Numbered from the stretch's first letter, positions 23,191 to 35,818 are shown. The stretch: DNA of 64,000 bases from Erythroxylum novogranatense (GCA_029891385.1 CM057233.1:50422063-50486062); one strand, 5' to 3'. Numbers and translations: made by a program. The notes: generated by a model from the sequence alone, not told the origin.

Positions 23191-25384
23191 ACATCTTGGG
23201 CCCGGCCCCGATGTCCAAATCCCGAGGCGGCCTCGGGGCGCCCATGTCAAGCGCCCCCAAACCATGGACCCGATCCCAACATTTCGGCACAATCGATCAA
23301 TTAATACATACATACATTGCCAGAACATACACAACCATACATTAAAGACCCTATAACCATAGGGATTTCATACTATTGCAAATTAAGAAAAGTCAACAAG
23401 TATCCTCAATTATAACAAAATACAAAATGAAATCTAAATCCAAAATACATGAGTATGCTCAATGTTAACATGCTCGGAGGGCCAACAAAATACTAACTTA
23501 ATACAAAGCTCCTAATTTGTCCGAAGTTTCGATGCGCACAAAGTCAACGATCGTCCCGATCCGCACTTTTGAGGAGGGAAAGTAATGGGTCGAGCTACAT
23601 AGCTCGCTGGCTAATATAATTATAGCCATTGGCAATTAGCACAAATCCCAAAGATATGAATGTATATATATTATATCTATATACACACATCGTATCCACA
23701 CGCCAATCACTAATGTACGCATTCATTAAAATTAATGCAAGTCATAAATATGTCACAAAGCCTCCACAATGAACAATTCACATATGCAATGCGCATCACA
23801 ATGGCTCGAGGGTTCCATGGAAACAAAAGGGAGAAACCGAAGTTTAACCCTGAACGAAATGAGTCCGTTCGGAGCTCATATGCCACAAGCGGGCAGCCGG
23901 GAGAAGGCTCTTGTCTACGTGCACGTGACGAACGAAATGGTTCCACTCTCACCCAAACAAAAGCATAGATTCATGCTCAAAATCATTTTATCAATGATAT
24001 ACTTTCATATGTCTCATTTATTCAAAATGCCATGACCGAAGTCGAGGCATAGCATGCTCAAAATTATAATGTAATGCTATCAATTTCTATGATTCTTTCA
24101 AAATACAGGTAATCAAAATCATTCAATTTATCACATTTAACATGCATAACATATAACATATATTCAGACATAGGCAAGAAATTGCCTAATCGCACAATAA
24201 CTATAAATATATTACCCACCTCTAATCGCTCGAGAATCCAATTCACGGATGTCCTTCTTCTTGCGATGAAATCGGGTCACCTTGGTTTCCTAAAACAACC
24301 AAGTTTTCATCCAATCAATATCCACATAAAATAATCAAAGCTTGAAGAGTCAAAATAAAGCATTAAAAATCTCCATTCGACCTCCTCCTAAAATTTCGAA
24401 CCCTTTGAAACAATTTCTGAAGTTCCCTTCTTCGTCCAACTTGTAGCCCCTGATTTCTAGTTCACAACGGCTCAAAAATCACCTCAATTGGAAATCTACA
24501 CCAAAAGATATGCCCAAAATACCAAAAATCTCATTTTCGAAAAACAGGGGGCTCGCCGCGGCTCCCGCTCGTCGCGGCGACCACAAGTGTGCGTCGCGGC
24601 GTGTACCCTACTCGCACGTCGCGACGAACACAGGTTCGCACGTCGCGATGAAGGCCAATTCTCTCGTCGCGGCGAATAAATATCACACGTCGTGACGACT
24701 CTTGTGTTCCACCCGTCGCGACGAATAATCGTAAAATTATTTACACGTCGCGACGTGGCTCCCTTTCTCACACGTCGCGGCACTATTCATATGCACGTCG
24801 CGACGTTTGCGTCGAAAAACTGACCCCCAAACTCCGATTTCTGCATATCTCATCTTAAATCCTCTTCTAAACTCAAATGCAACACAACCAAACTATAGAT
24901 CCAGTCTTCTACAACATTTCTAACCCATTCTAAGCTTCCAATCCATCCTAAAATCATTAACCCAACGATTTCCCCAAATTTTCTCACTCAAAACCCTAAA
25001 TCGTCGATTCTACTTAATCCACACGATCCTAAGGTTTAATCCAACCATAAACAAGATAGAAAGGACTTAAACTTACCGATTGAAGCTTTAAAATCGTCGA
25101 ACCATCAAATCGCAAACTCTTTCTTCTTCTCTTCTTCCTCCTCTCGACGGCGCTTCCTCCTTCTTTTCCTCTTCTTTTTCTTTCTTCCTTTCCCTCTTCT
25201 TCGTTTCTCTCCTCTTAACCTAAGATATCGGAAAAGACCAACTTACCCCTCTTAGATAAGCCCAAATCTATGCTAACATAAGTAACTTCCCAAAATACCC
25301 TCAATTAACTCAAACTAAAGCATAATCACATAATTACCACAAATCATGCTTAATGACATCATAAAAAAAATTCGGGGCCTAACA
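23191..25384 (-). mobile_element. 5' LTR of gypsy E (2.19 kb)
   Basis: It is the partner of 14422-16586. It ends on the right with CGGGGCCTAACA and is followed by the TSD ATAAGT and copia B sequence. At the PBS side the expected terminal dinucleotide is not clear (ACATCTTGGGCCC instead of TGTCAGTCTGACC), so that end has mutated in one copy. It carries a well-preserved CGTCGCGACG array. Confidence 0.88.
24552..24810. repeat. CGTCGCGACG palindrome array in E 5' LTR
   Basis: Four perfect copies of the 10-bp dyad CGTCGCGACG plus about six one-base variants (CGTCGCGGCG, CGTCGCGATG, CGTCGTGACG) lie within 260 bp, usually preceded by CA. Spacers are unrelated and irregular. The block is strikingly CpG-rich in AT-rich surroundings. 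The same dyad occurs in the unrelated LTR F2 (62097-62212). Confidence 0.92.
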
Positions 25385-26401
25385 ATAAGTGCCTACGGCT
25401 AATGCAGCAACTCTTGCTCCATTTCCTACATGCAGGTCTAGTTCTCCCTTCATGAGCTATCTACTGTCCCTGAGGCCCTGCATATCATTGCATATGTGTG
25501 AGCCACAACCGGTATCTAATACCCATATGTTATGGTCTGAAATAGTATTAACCTCAATGACAAACATACCTGAAGAAGCTGAGGCATCTGATGCCTTCTT
25601 CTGCTTCAATTCTTCCAGATAGACTTTACAGTTTCGCTTCCAGTGGCTAGTCTTGCCACAATGGAAGCAAGTTCCTTTTGGTGCAGATTCTTTGGTTTTC
25701 TTTTTGGCTGCACTTCCTTTTGGTTTCTTAGACTTTTTCTTCTTTAGGTTCCTTTTCTTTGAACCAGAAGAAGAAGAGTCCACCATGAGCACTGACTTGC
25801 TATCCTTCTTGATAGATTGCTCTGCTGTTTTGAGCAGATTGATCAACTCAGGGATTGTCGTGGATATTTGGTTCATCCGATAGTTCAACACAAACTGTGA
25901 ATAGCTATCAGACAATCCAACTAGAATTAAGTCAACACTTAATTCATAATCCATAAAAAAACCTAAGACGACCAACCTCTCAATATACTCATTCATCTTC
26001 AGTGCATACTACATTGCAGATGAACCTGAAGTCATCTTAGTAGTGAAGAGTAGCCCCGAAGTCTCGAACCTTTCAGACCGAGCTTGCTTATCGAAGAGCT
26101 CTCTAAAATGAAACACTATGGTATGAGTATCCATAGACTCATGCTGCTTCTACATCTCTTGTGACATAAATGCGAGCATAATACAGGTAGTTATGTCACT
26201 ATCTTTGAGATGCTTACGATATACTTTCTGATCCTCATCAGAAGCATCAACAGCAGGTGGATCAGGAAGTGGAACATCTAGGACATAGCCCAGTTCCTCA
26301 GATCTGAGAACAATTCTCATATTTCTCAGCCAATCAAGAAAGTTGGGTCCATTTAATTTATTAGAATCTATAAGTGAGCGCAAATTCACACTGGAAGTCA
26401 T
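25385..26401 (-). pseudogene. Copia B gag and start of protease
   Basis: The ATG at 26401 starts MTSSVNLRSLIDSNKLNGPN (gag N-terminus) and the frame runs to about 26150. After a break near 26100, the ORF 25996-25457 carries the middle of gag, a Lys/Ser-rich stretch, a CCHC zinc knuckle (CFHCGKTSHWKRNC, about 25660-25615) and the protease active site (WVLDTGCGSHICNDM, about 25520-25475). Gypsy E cuts the protease just downstream (GARVAALAVGTY). Gag packages RNA; the pepsin-like protease matures the polyprotein. Confidence 0.92.
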
Positions 26402-28510
26402 CTTCAATCAACCTAAAGGGAAAGAGAGAAAGAATGTTAGAATAGAATTACATGCATGTTCATAAGGACTTACATGAAATACATATGGCTCCCACTAGTT
26501 TCAAAGAATCCATAACCCTCATTACGAATCCAAGAAACATTATGACAAAATGTCCTAGTGGGTCGATATCCGATATTACTAAAATGACCTTGGGTTTACC
26601 CAACAAGCCACCTTAGGTCAATCGGTAGGTATCAGTCATACCAATTGCATCATAGATATCCGACATTACTAAAATGACCTTGGGTTTACCCAACAAGCCA
26701 CCTTAGATCAATCGGCAGGTATCGGTCATACCAATTACATCACAGGTGTAATTATCGACTAGTGCTATCAACTCGTAATGTATGCACACACATTGGGTTA
26801 TCAACTCTTGATGCGCGTACATCTGATGTACACTACCCAATTTCGCCTCTGTCTACGTTAACCTTGAGTTTACTCAACAAATCAACGTTTATAGTAAAAA
26901 CCGACCCATTAATCCAAAATTCTCATTTCCATGGTTCGAGCATATCCGTATAGAGTGAGCTTGGGTTTACCCAAAAACCCGAACTCTATAAGAACTCTGG
27001 TTCTCCCCATATTAATGGAAGGCGTTAGTTTTCATATTATGTGTGAGGATTTCATCTTTCTTCACTCTTCTTCTTCTCCAAGCTGTAGGATTATAGTCAC
27101 CATGACTATATGGAATGATTTAGGGCATCAATCACATTGAATCTATACCTATAATCATCCATCATCCCACCTAAGCATGTATAAGTCGACTTGTCTAAGC
27201 ATGCAAGTCGACTTATGCTACTGTGCATGTGTAAGTTGACTTGTCTGAACATGCAAGTCGACTTATGCTACTGTGCACATGTAAGTCGACTTATACCATT
27301 TTGCAAGTCAACTTACTCGAGAATACAAGTCGACTAAGCGCATGTGTAAGTCGATTGTTTGAATATATCTAAATCGACTTATGCATGTGTAAGTCGAATT
27401 TATATGTATAAATTGCTCTCTAATCGCTAATTTCTCAATCCGTGCAGTTTCAATTCACAATACCAAGTGTAATATACTCTACTATGATGTACCAATGAAA
27501 CACTTTCATTGTATCATGCTTTCCATACATATAATCATATTATACATGAAAAACTTGAAATCGATGAATACACTACTATTCACTAAGATTTCCAAATAAT
27601 TTGAGAATATCAAACTATCACCCTAAGTATCTCTAGGTAGTCTATACTTTATCAAGACTACTTCGGCACTGGTCACAAAATTTGTGACGGCCAAAACAAT
27701 CAAGACAACGAAATACACTAACGAGACGCTAATGTGACATATTTGACATCCGAAAATTTTTGGAAACCCAATTTCAAGAAGATCAGTTTGGAAAGGATAC
27801 AACATCAATGTAACATATTTTTAATCACATTAAAAATAATCATAGGCATTGGAATTGAGAAATACACAATTAATCATTTCAAACAAAACAGCTCCAGCAA
27901 CTTTCTCAAAATTGCCATGCTCTGTCTTTTGCTTGAAAAACTCATTAAAACAATTTCAATAAATTCTGAGAAAATTACAGAGGTTACAACATGTTCACAA
28001 CATGCTCCATGAATTTTTTCAGGATTTATTTCTAACAAACACTCAACCAACCTCAGCAAAAAAGCCAATGTTGAAACTGTGTTCCTCAACACAGTTATTC
28101 CCAGAAGCACACAATAAATTCTCAAATAAATAGTAAATCACCTCAAAAACATTTTTCCATTCTCATATACATTAATAAACATCTTAGAGACATGTCGGTG
28201 AAAGAGAATCCAAAAAAAAAATTTCTACAATTTATTCTCGAATTTATAAGTATGCCTGTTCAAGGATTGTGCACAAAGACAGCAACAAGAACATTAGGGA
28301 ATAAATTAGCAAAACCATATCAAATCACATTGATAAATTCTTTCCTTCCACAGACATATTCAACAATATCTTATGACCATATCTTGGCAAGAAAATTTCG
28401 AAAACAATATTTTTATACTGATTTCTAATTTAACACAGTCAACATGCATCATCGTCACAAGCAATAGGCAGCTCCAACCTAGTTATGATTTCTTCGTTAT
28501 ATACGACACA
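26402..28510 (-). other. Long untranslated leader of copia B
   Basis: About 2.1 kb between gag and PBS, collinear with the leader of copia A (2941-4983). It includes the duplicated 90-bp block (about 26565-26745) and the palindrome array (27178-27410). Short ORFs here do not look like proteins. Confidence 0.78.
27178..27410. repeat. Array of AAGTCGACTT palindromes in B leader
   Basis: Five copies of AGTCGACT, four of them the full AAGTCGACTT, plus about five one-base variants within 230 bp. Spacers resemble GTCTAAGCATGC and ATGCTACTGTGCA. Position in the leader matches the CAGTCGACTG array of copia A, and the dyad is the same as in the LTR of element T. Confidence 0.9.
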
Positions 28511-28526
28511 AGTGGCTCTGATACCA
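28511..28526 (-). other. Primer-binding site of copia B
   Basis: The minus strand reads TGGTATCAGAGCCACT directly after the LTR end, identical to the PBS of copia A. Confidence 0.92.
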
Positions 28527-28527
28527 C

Positions 28528-30300
28528 TGTAGGAAAATCCTGGTGTGTGCATCACATGTACACGGTCCAGAAAAACAAAAAAATTTTGTTCTGGGACCTT
28601 CTCGAAAGCCAGGATCCATGTGTCTATATATCAAAGTCAAATCATAACGACCAGAGGAGACCGTCTCTAACGGTATCCACGCAGAGATCGGAGAACCTAA
28701 CCGGGATAAACCCTTTGACTCGGGAATAGCTAGAACAAGGCAGGGAGTGCTAGCTCTTACCTTGTTCTTGGAGAGCTTGGAAAAACGATGAAGGAGAAGC
28801 TTGGAGAAGATGAAGGAGAGTGATGATCGATGATGAAGGAGAGATCTTCCTTTTTCAACCTTAGGTTTTTTTTTAAGAACACTTTCTTAAAACCCACGAT
28901 CACTACTCTTCTAGCCATCTTTTTGCCATTTGTCTTTTATAATTTTAAGGACATTAAATGCAAAGATGGGGAAGCTTCCACGTTAGGCTTTATATATATA
29001 TATATATTACTTAATTAATTAATAAGATATATATATATATAAATGCTAAAGTGGTCCAGTCACACTGGGGTCGGTCCTACCGGGTCCCGGTATGGAAAAA
29101 AACACCGAAGACCTGTTTTAGCAATATTGATGTCGCGATCTCATCGGGACATATCTCGATCTCATCGGGATCTATTTAATCCTATTGCTCTCCATATATT
29201 GGATCTCTATCTAAAACTATTTTACGAATTCTCCGAATCACTCTTATGCGTGTGACCCATTAGGTTCCCGGTTATGTTGGCCACTTAGATTAACACTTAA
29301 TCTAAGCAAGTCATGAGCGGTATCTAGCAACACATCATGACCCCCAATTGAACGGAAAGTAATTGGTTTGACGAATGAACCTATATTCATCACGAACCCT
29401 ATCACGAACCTTTCCATAGACAATTACTGTGCAATTCGTCCTTTCACCATACTATACCCCACTTGGTGATGAGTATGGGCAAAGTGTCAACTCTTACTAG
29501 ACTGATTACGTCAAATCTAGTCCAAGTGATATCAGTTCTTGTTCTGGGACTCATTACTTTATATGTCACTGAAGACACTCTTCATGACATATGTACTCCG
29601 GCCAGAGATTTTCAAGTAATGACCCTGACAAGAGGCCATGGGTATCATCTTCTGCTATCATAGAAGTGGTGAATCCTTTATTGGCTACTCAATTACCTTT
29701 GAATACCTCAAGCTGTACCCAAGCACCACCCTACGAGCGACCTCTGTAAGGCAACAAGGAATGGAGTCAAAGCACAGAATCAGTATCCAAGATATCCTTG
29801 AGTACCTCAAGTCTAAGGATATTTGCACTATTGTTATGATGAGATTATCACTGACATTAGAATGGGACATCCATGTGATGATCTCATAGCATGTCATCCA
29901 ATGTACTTACTACCTCTAGTAAGCATCCACATCTCAACCCTAAATATCTCATATTTATAGTTTCTGAGATCCACTGCTTGATCAAATCAAGGAGCTTGAA
30001 ATGTGCTAGTCTCTCTGAATTACCGATGTCCAGTTTCAGTAATCCTATGACTAGGGATAATTTAGATACTGACATAATTGCACATGATAGGAATCTCAGT
30101 AGTATGATTACATTCACAATTTCCTTCATGTTATGTCATATATCATGGACTTCATTAATTTGCTTATAGATCAATATCAATTCATAAATAATGAACACCA
30201 AATTAATGAAATATGCCTTTCTTTATTTATTCATAAAGTATGTACACAACTTTGTACAAAACGCGCTAAAGGCGATTGCCTTTAGGGCACTACTCTAACA
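28528..30300 (-). mobile_element. 5' LTR of copia B (1.77 kb)
   Basis: A complete f1 LTR, TGTAGGAAAATCC to ACTACTCTAACA. It includes two AT-dinucleotide tracts at about 28992-29010 and 29026-29041. It is followed by TSD GTATG and the resumed gypsy C frame. Confidence 0.93.
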
Positions 30301-31191
30301 GTATGACCATAAGGTCTCACATAATGGATATCTAAATACTTATTCTTTTGTTAAATATGGAAGACTTGTCACCCTCAAGCCATTGTCTCCTAAAGAAGTA
30401 TACGAAGATCAGCTGAAGCTTAGACAACGAGAGGAGTTAGAAAAAGCAAAGAGAGTTGAGCTGAACAAACACAATGGGGAAAAGGGAAAAATGAGTGAGA
30501 GTGAGAATTTAAAAATTAGAGAGAGTGAGAGGGGACAGGAAAACACTGAGTGCAAGAGAGATAAGAAAGTGAGCTTGTATGTGACAGGGAGAGACTAAGA
30601 TATTGCAGTAACCTTGAAGAGACTAAGGAATTACAAAGACAAGTGGAAGAGCTTATAGCTAAAGGCCATGTCAGGGAAAGTATGAGTCCATATGTTGTTC
30701 ATGTGATACTAGTGCCAAAGAAAGATAGAAGTTGGAGGATGTGCGTGGACTGCAAAGTAATCAACAAAATTATGGTAAAGTATTGACATCCCATTCCTAG
30801 GTTAGATGGCATGTTAGATCAATTGAATGGTGTTGCGATGTTTACTAAAATTGATTTGATTAGGGGTTACCATTAAATTTGTATGTCACAAGGTGATGAA
30901 TGAAAAACTGCATTTAAAGCTCAACATGGATTGTATGAGTGGATGATAATGCCATTAGGTTTGAAAAATGCACCTAGCACTTTTATGAGATTGATGAACC
31001 ATGTAGTTCATGCATTCATTAATAAGTTTGTTGTTATGTACTTTGATGACAAGTTGATATACAGTAGGATCTTAGAAGAACACATGCATCATTTGAAATG
31101 TGTACTTGATGTCTTGCTTGAACAAAAGTTGTATGCAAATGTTAAAAAGTGTAGTTTTTTGTATGGATAAGGTTAATTTTCTTGGTTTTAT
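30301..31191 (+). pseudogene. Gypsy C protease end and reverse transcriptase
   Basis: It continues the frame left at 10559: YDHKVSHNGYLNTYSFVKYG, then SPKEVYEDQLKLRQREELEK (30383 on). The PR-RT linker is shortened near 30600. RT words follow: LQRQVEELIAKGHVRESMSP, DRSWRMCVDCKVINKI, MFTKIDLIRGYH then a stop, [19 protein letters not shown], and the catalytic box [11 protein letters not shown], where family members usually have YFDDIL. It ends in VNFLGFIV, where solo LTR H was inserted. Confidence 0.9.
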
Positions 31192-31659
31192 TGTTGGACC
31201 CCAAATTTTTCTTGGAATTTTGAATTATAAATTGACATTAAATGAGGAATTTGTGGTGAATTATTCATGTGCAAAGAAAAAAAGAAAATTCAAGAATGTG
31301 AATTGTTATATGAGATTAAGATAGGTGAATTTAGCAAGTTGATGATGAGAGAGTATATGTGTGTATGATTTTGTTATTGATGTTTATGATTAATTATGGC
31401 CTAAAATGGTGTTTTAGAGTTAAATGAAATTGATGTGAAAAGAAGTAAATTTTAGTCTTTGATGAATTTGAAATTTTTAATAAATTTGTGTGTGTAAGGG
31501 TACCATGACAATTATAGTGAATAAATTGATTTGAATGAAAGTTGAAAAGCAAGAAATGATTAGTGAAAGTGTTAAATTTTAGGGAATTGCAAGTCTGACT
31601 TTTTGGGATGAATAGTAACAAAGAGTTGACTTTTTGATGTGAAATCTTTGTGATTTTTT

Positions 31660-32520
31660 CTGGGTTGATTTAGGCAGATTTTGATAAAATAATTTGCATA
31701 AAAGTTGCAGCTTCTGTTGATAGCTTTCTATCGCTATGAAGTATGATATTTTTTAATATCGGAATTGAAAGTTATGATCTTTTGAAGTTAAGGTTATTTT
31801 GCTTTGTTTTTAAAAATGCTATTAAGGGTAAGTTTGTGTGTACTGTGCTTTGAGGTAAATTTTGTACTGATGTGGTTTGAATTGAATCAAGTAGCCTTAT
31901 TGAAAGTTTTAAAGGAAGTTTATAGCTTTTCAATGATGTATGATATGCTATTTTTGATTGTGGAAATTGAAAGATGTGAAATTGTGAAGTTGGATGTGGT
32001 TTAGGATGAATGTTCAGGGGTAGAAGCTTTGATTGAAAAATTAACCTAGTTAGAGGTTGAAATTGCCTTTAAGTGCCTCATTAAAGTTTTAGATTATGTT
32101 TTGATCTTTCCATTGATGTAAAGTATGGAATTTTTGGACCATGGAATAGGAAGTTTTGATTTTTAGAATTTCTGTTACTGCTTGGGATGACCATTAGTGG
32201 ACAGAAACGTTGAAGTGGTTTTTGACTCCCTTAGGAGCCAAATTGATTTTTCTATCCTTCATGAAAGTTGTAGGTTGCATTTTGATTTTTTAATTGATAT
32301 AAAGTATGACATTTTTGGACCTTGGAGTTGAAAGATAGAAATTTTAGAAGTTGTGATACTGTTTAGGGTGGCATTAAATGGGGACAAAAATTTTGAGTGA
32401 GATTTTGAACCCTTTAGAGGTCGATTTGGTTTTTTGAGTTCTACATGGAAGTTGTAGAGCTTTCTTTCAGCTTTCTATTGATACTAAGTTTGAAAATTTT
32501 GCAGCTCTGTATCAAGAGTT
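31660..32520 (+). repeat. Degenerate ~190-bp tandem units in LTR H
   Basis: Four to five diverged units repeat the theme TGAAAGTT-GTAG-GCTTTC, AAAGTATG(A)-ATTTTTGGACC, GAAAG..GAAATTTTAGAA and GTTAC-TG-TTTGGG. Examples begin near 31700, 31910, 32080, 32265 and 32450. Related single units occur in LTR I (reverse strand, about 40790-40960) and in the C 3' end near 39490. Confidence 0.68.
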
Positions 32521-32571
32521 ATGAATTTTGGAATTTTGGTATTAAAAAAAAAAGAGAGAGAGATTGAGACG

Positions 32572-32655
32572 TCCTCGCGAGGGCGAGTGCCCCCACCTCG
32601 CGATCACGAGCGCCCACATTTGCTCGCGAGCGCCAGCCCACTTGCGAGTGCGAGT
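32572..32655. repeat. CTCGCGAG dyad cluster in LTR H
   Basis: Two perfect CTCGCGAG octamers (32574, 32622) plus CTCGCGAT and GCGAG-type variants in about 85 bp. It is a GC-rich, CpG-rich island inside a very AT-rich LTR, analogous in position and composition to the dyad arrays of LTRs E and F. Confidence 0.8.
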
Positions 32656-35600
32656 GGCCCTTTTTGCCCGACCCAACCTGACCCGACCCTCTCTCACTCT
32701 TTTGCTTATAACTTTTCCGTCCAACATCTGATTGACTTGATTTTTGAAGCGTTGGATTCCAAAGACATCCCTCTAACTCCTCATGGAAAATTTGGGGATT
32801 TTTTAGATTAAATTGAGGGAGTTTGATTGAATCAAAGTGAGTTAGAAAATTTTCTGAACATGGTTCAATATTTTGGTAAATTCTAAATCTGTAGAGATCC
32901 AATTGAGTTTATTGTTGTTTATAAATAAACTAGAGACATGGAATTACAAGTTATCTCAAGGGACTGAATTTTAATTTGGACTCTAGGACCTTCAATTTCT
33001 GAATTGATGTTGGGTTTAATGTTCAGTCTTGGATTAGTAAGTGCTGAAAGTATTTTGGCTATAAATTTTACTCTAGTCATTCAAATGAGGTGATTCTTGA
33101 TTTGGATTGAACTAGAGAGATAGGGCTACAAATTTTCTGATGGAATTGAGTTTCAATTTAGTCTCTAAGACTATCAATTTGCAGATGGAAGTAAATCACA
33201 GGAAAATATTTTAGCATAAGAATAGTCCGAAAATGTTTGGAGTATAACTTTTGGAGTATTGAACCAAATTAAATGATTTTGGTGTAATTATAAAATTGAG
33301 ACTATAAGGAACATTTCTCTAGAAGGAAATTTTAACAAATTCCTTCAATTTGATGATTAGAAAAATGTCCTAAGTTAATCATGATTTAATGATATTTTGA
33401 GACTTGGAAATATTTTATGATTTTAAGGAATTAATTAGCATGTTAATGTGAGTAATTAACATGTTAATGTAAGTAAGATCATATGGCATAAGTTGATTGA
33501 ATTATTGAATTAAAGTGTTAAAAATGCATGAGGGGCAAAATTGGAAGAATACTTAAGCTTTTAAGTTACAAGGCTTATAAGGAAGGGCAAATGAGTCATT
33601 ACTCATTCATTAATGGCAAGTTGGTAAATAAGGAGTGTGAGTTTTCGTATAAGAAGAAGAGAGGCACGAAATTAAAAGAAAAGAAAGAAGAGAGAAGAAA
33701 GAAGAAGGAGGTTTCGGTGGAGAAGAAGAGAAAAGAAGAAAAAAACGTTAGGGTTTGATTTTTCTATATTTTTAAGAGGCAATTTGATGTTGTTTCAAGA
33801 GGGAAAAATGAAGAGGAGCACAAGAGCTTTAATTCAAGCCAAGAAACCTCTCTTTTGGTGAAGATTAAGGTAAGATTGGAATTTTGATTTGTTGAATTTT
33901 GACAAGATTTTGGTTTAGATAGCTTGAGAATTGTATGGGTTTAAGTTCACTTAGATCAATTTTGGTGATTGCATGTTATGAATTGTTCAATTTTGGATTT
34001 CTATGAATTAGGGATTTTGTCTTGGATGAGGGAAATCAAGAGAGGCAATGGAGAAAGTGAGGCTTCGAACAAGTTTCAATCAAGGATATGAGGTGGGTAC
34101 TATGTTTATAATTTGAATTATAAGCTACGTATATGTTTTTGAAAAATCAAGAAAGCAAAATGTTTTCAAATTATGGTTTTCGAAATATTTGATAAGTTGC
34201 TACAATGGTAAAATCCATTGTTTTAAAATGATTTGCTAAATTGCTACGATTGTTACTTTTCTTGTGTTTTGAATGATTGAGAATTGCTATGTAAATTTAT
34301 ATGAAATTGTGAATTTCTGAATGTAAATGTGTCTGATATGACATGGTTATCAAAAATTAAGTTTTTGAAAGGTGCCTTTGGGTAGTTTGATTTTCATGTG
34401 TGAAATATTTGTTATGTGGGTTTGGTTAGGTCCCATAAGTTGTCAAGTGCACTTGTCAAAAAGGCTTCGCCCGCCTGCCTGCTAGGCATTGGAGCTCCAT
34501 TAAGGACTCCCATAAATTCACAGCTATACTGGACCGCTATGCGGGAAGGTGTAGTACGTTCTGCTCACGGCTACACAGGACCACTATACGGGAATGTGTA
34601 GTACGTTCTGTTTTCTGGACCGACCCAAACCAATTTCTGATGTGTTATGTGCTTATGTTGTGTTATAAGTTTGATGCATACATGATTTGAAATTGGTCGT
34701 GAATTTTTGAAAAATTGAGATTTTGGAGAAATAAGCTTTTAATGTTTCAACCGTGAAATTTTATGAAATGATAATGAGTTTTGAAAATAATTTTTGCTTA
34801 TTTTTCTTTTATAAACATGTTATCCATGATCTGTAAAGCTCACCGCCTTTCATCCCATCTTCAGGTATCAAGAAGGAGATCGGATGAAAGAAAGTCAAGA
34901 CGTCCGTTCGTTATGTATATGATTGTTTTTTTTAAAATTAATTTGTTGTAAGATTTAGATCTTAGACATGTTCAGAATTTTGGGACTTTTATATTCTGTG
35001 TAGTTTGGAGTTGTATTCTTGTGTATTTCAGATTTTGAGATTGATATTGTATTGTGACTTGAAAATGCCACTATTATTTGGTAATGCATTTTTTTTGGAG
35101 TATGTAAATGAATTATGGATTTGTATATGGCATAGAAAAGTGAGTTACGGTTTTGTATATAAATTGCATATGAATGTGATTGAATGTGTTTGGATTTCAG
35201 ACAGGAGGTCCGATGATTTTGATTATTGATTCGAATTATTGAAGGGCTATAGGTATGTAGGTGTTTGTTTGTGTTGGGATTCCGGACAGGAGGTCCGATG
35301 ATTGTGTTGATAGATTTGAAATATTGAAGTGCTCTTTGTTTATGGCTTGATTGGTAAAAAAAAATGTGTGAGATGTTTATGGAAAAAAAATATACGATTT
35401 TTTTTAAAAGATGAATTATGGGATATGTATGAATAAGAAGAATCTTATGAATTGAGATTTGAATGTGGATGAATTTCAATTGGAATTTTGTATTTGCTTT
35501 GAAAGATGAAAAAAAAATTATACCGATTTGGAATTGCGTAGACCAAGTGTGTTTTACGTTTCCAACGCTAGTTTTTCTAAGGTATGCGTTTTCGGATGTC

Positions 35601-35818
35601 AGAATTTGACCTTCAGTTTGTTTGAACCGTTTTGTTTTTTTTATTCCGAGCCATTTCGATTTCTTTGGTTTCCGCACACACTTTTTGATCCGATTTGTGT
35701 TTCGTTTTCTTTTGGCCCATTTTAGGTTTATGATCCGTTCTTTTGTTTCCGCCACTTTATTTTTCAATTTATGTTTCCGAGGTTGGGTTCCAAAAACAAG
35801 CGGAAACGGGATCCAACA

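Larger units (their letters stand above)
14422..25384 (-). mobile_element. Gypsy element E (Tekay/Del-like chromovirus), 11 kb with nested solo LTR
   Basis: A full-structure minus-strand Ty3/gypsy element inserted into copia B, with ATAAGT at 14416-14421 and 25385-25390 as TSD. LTRs are 14422-16586 (3') and about 23191-25384 (5'). PBS, gag, PR, RT, RNase H, IN with chromodomain remains, and PPT follow in canonical order. Solo f1 LTR D splits the integrase. Many stops and frameshifts. E is younger than B and older than D. Confidence 0.93.
10560..30300 (-). mobile_element. Copia element B (family f1), interrupted by gypsy E
   Basis: Minus-strand f1 copia element. 5' LTR 28528-30300, PBS, leader, gag/protease 25385-26401, then gypsy E, then IN, RT and RNase H 14421-11520, PPT and a shortened 3' LTR 10560-11500. 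The 5-bp TSD GTATG is present at 10555-10559 and 30301-30305, and the gypsy C frame resumes across it. Its own frame resumes across E (protease to the pre-integrase region). Stops and frameshifts make it dead. Confidence 0.93.
31192..35818 (+). mobile_element. 4.6-kb solo LTR H inside gypsy C
   Basis: Termini TGTTGGACCCC and GGATCCAACA, flanked by perfect 5-bp TSD TTTAT (31187-31191 and 35819-35823). The gypsy C RT frame resumes afterwards. No PBS, PPT or pol is seen inside, so I read it as a solo LTR, unusually long but in range for Tekay/Tat-type elements. It contains degenerate units of about 190 bp (31660-32520), a CTCGCGAG array (32572-32655), a 55-bp duplication (34505-34612), another duplication (35195-35320) and a polypyrimidine/purine-rich part near 33640-33740. 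A 270-aa antisense ORF at 35767-34955 is low-complexity and not a gene. Related LTRs are K and I. Confidence 0.87.

Noticed and set aside
34955..35767. 270-aa minus-strand ORF, the longest in the window
   Set aside because: It is antisense within solo LTR H. The translation is low-complexity (Lys, Ile, His, Ser rich) with no domain, and AT-biased strand composition explains the open frame.
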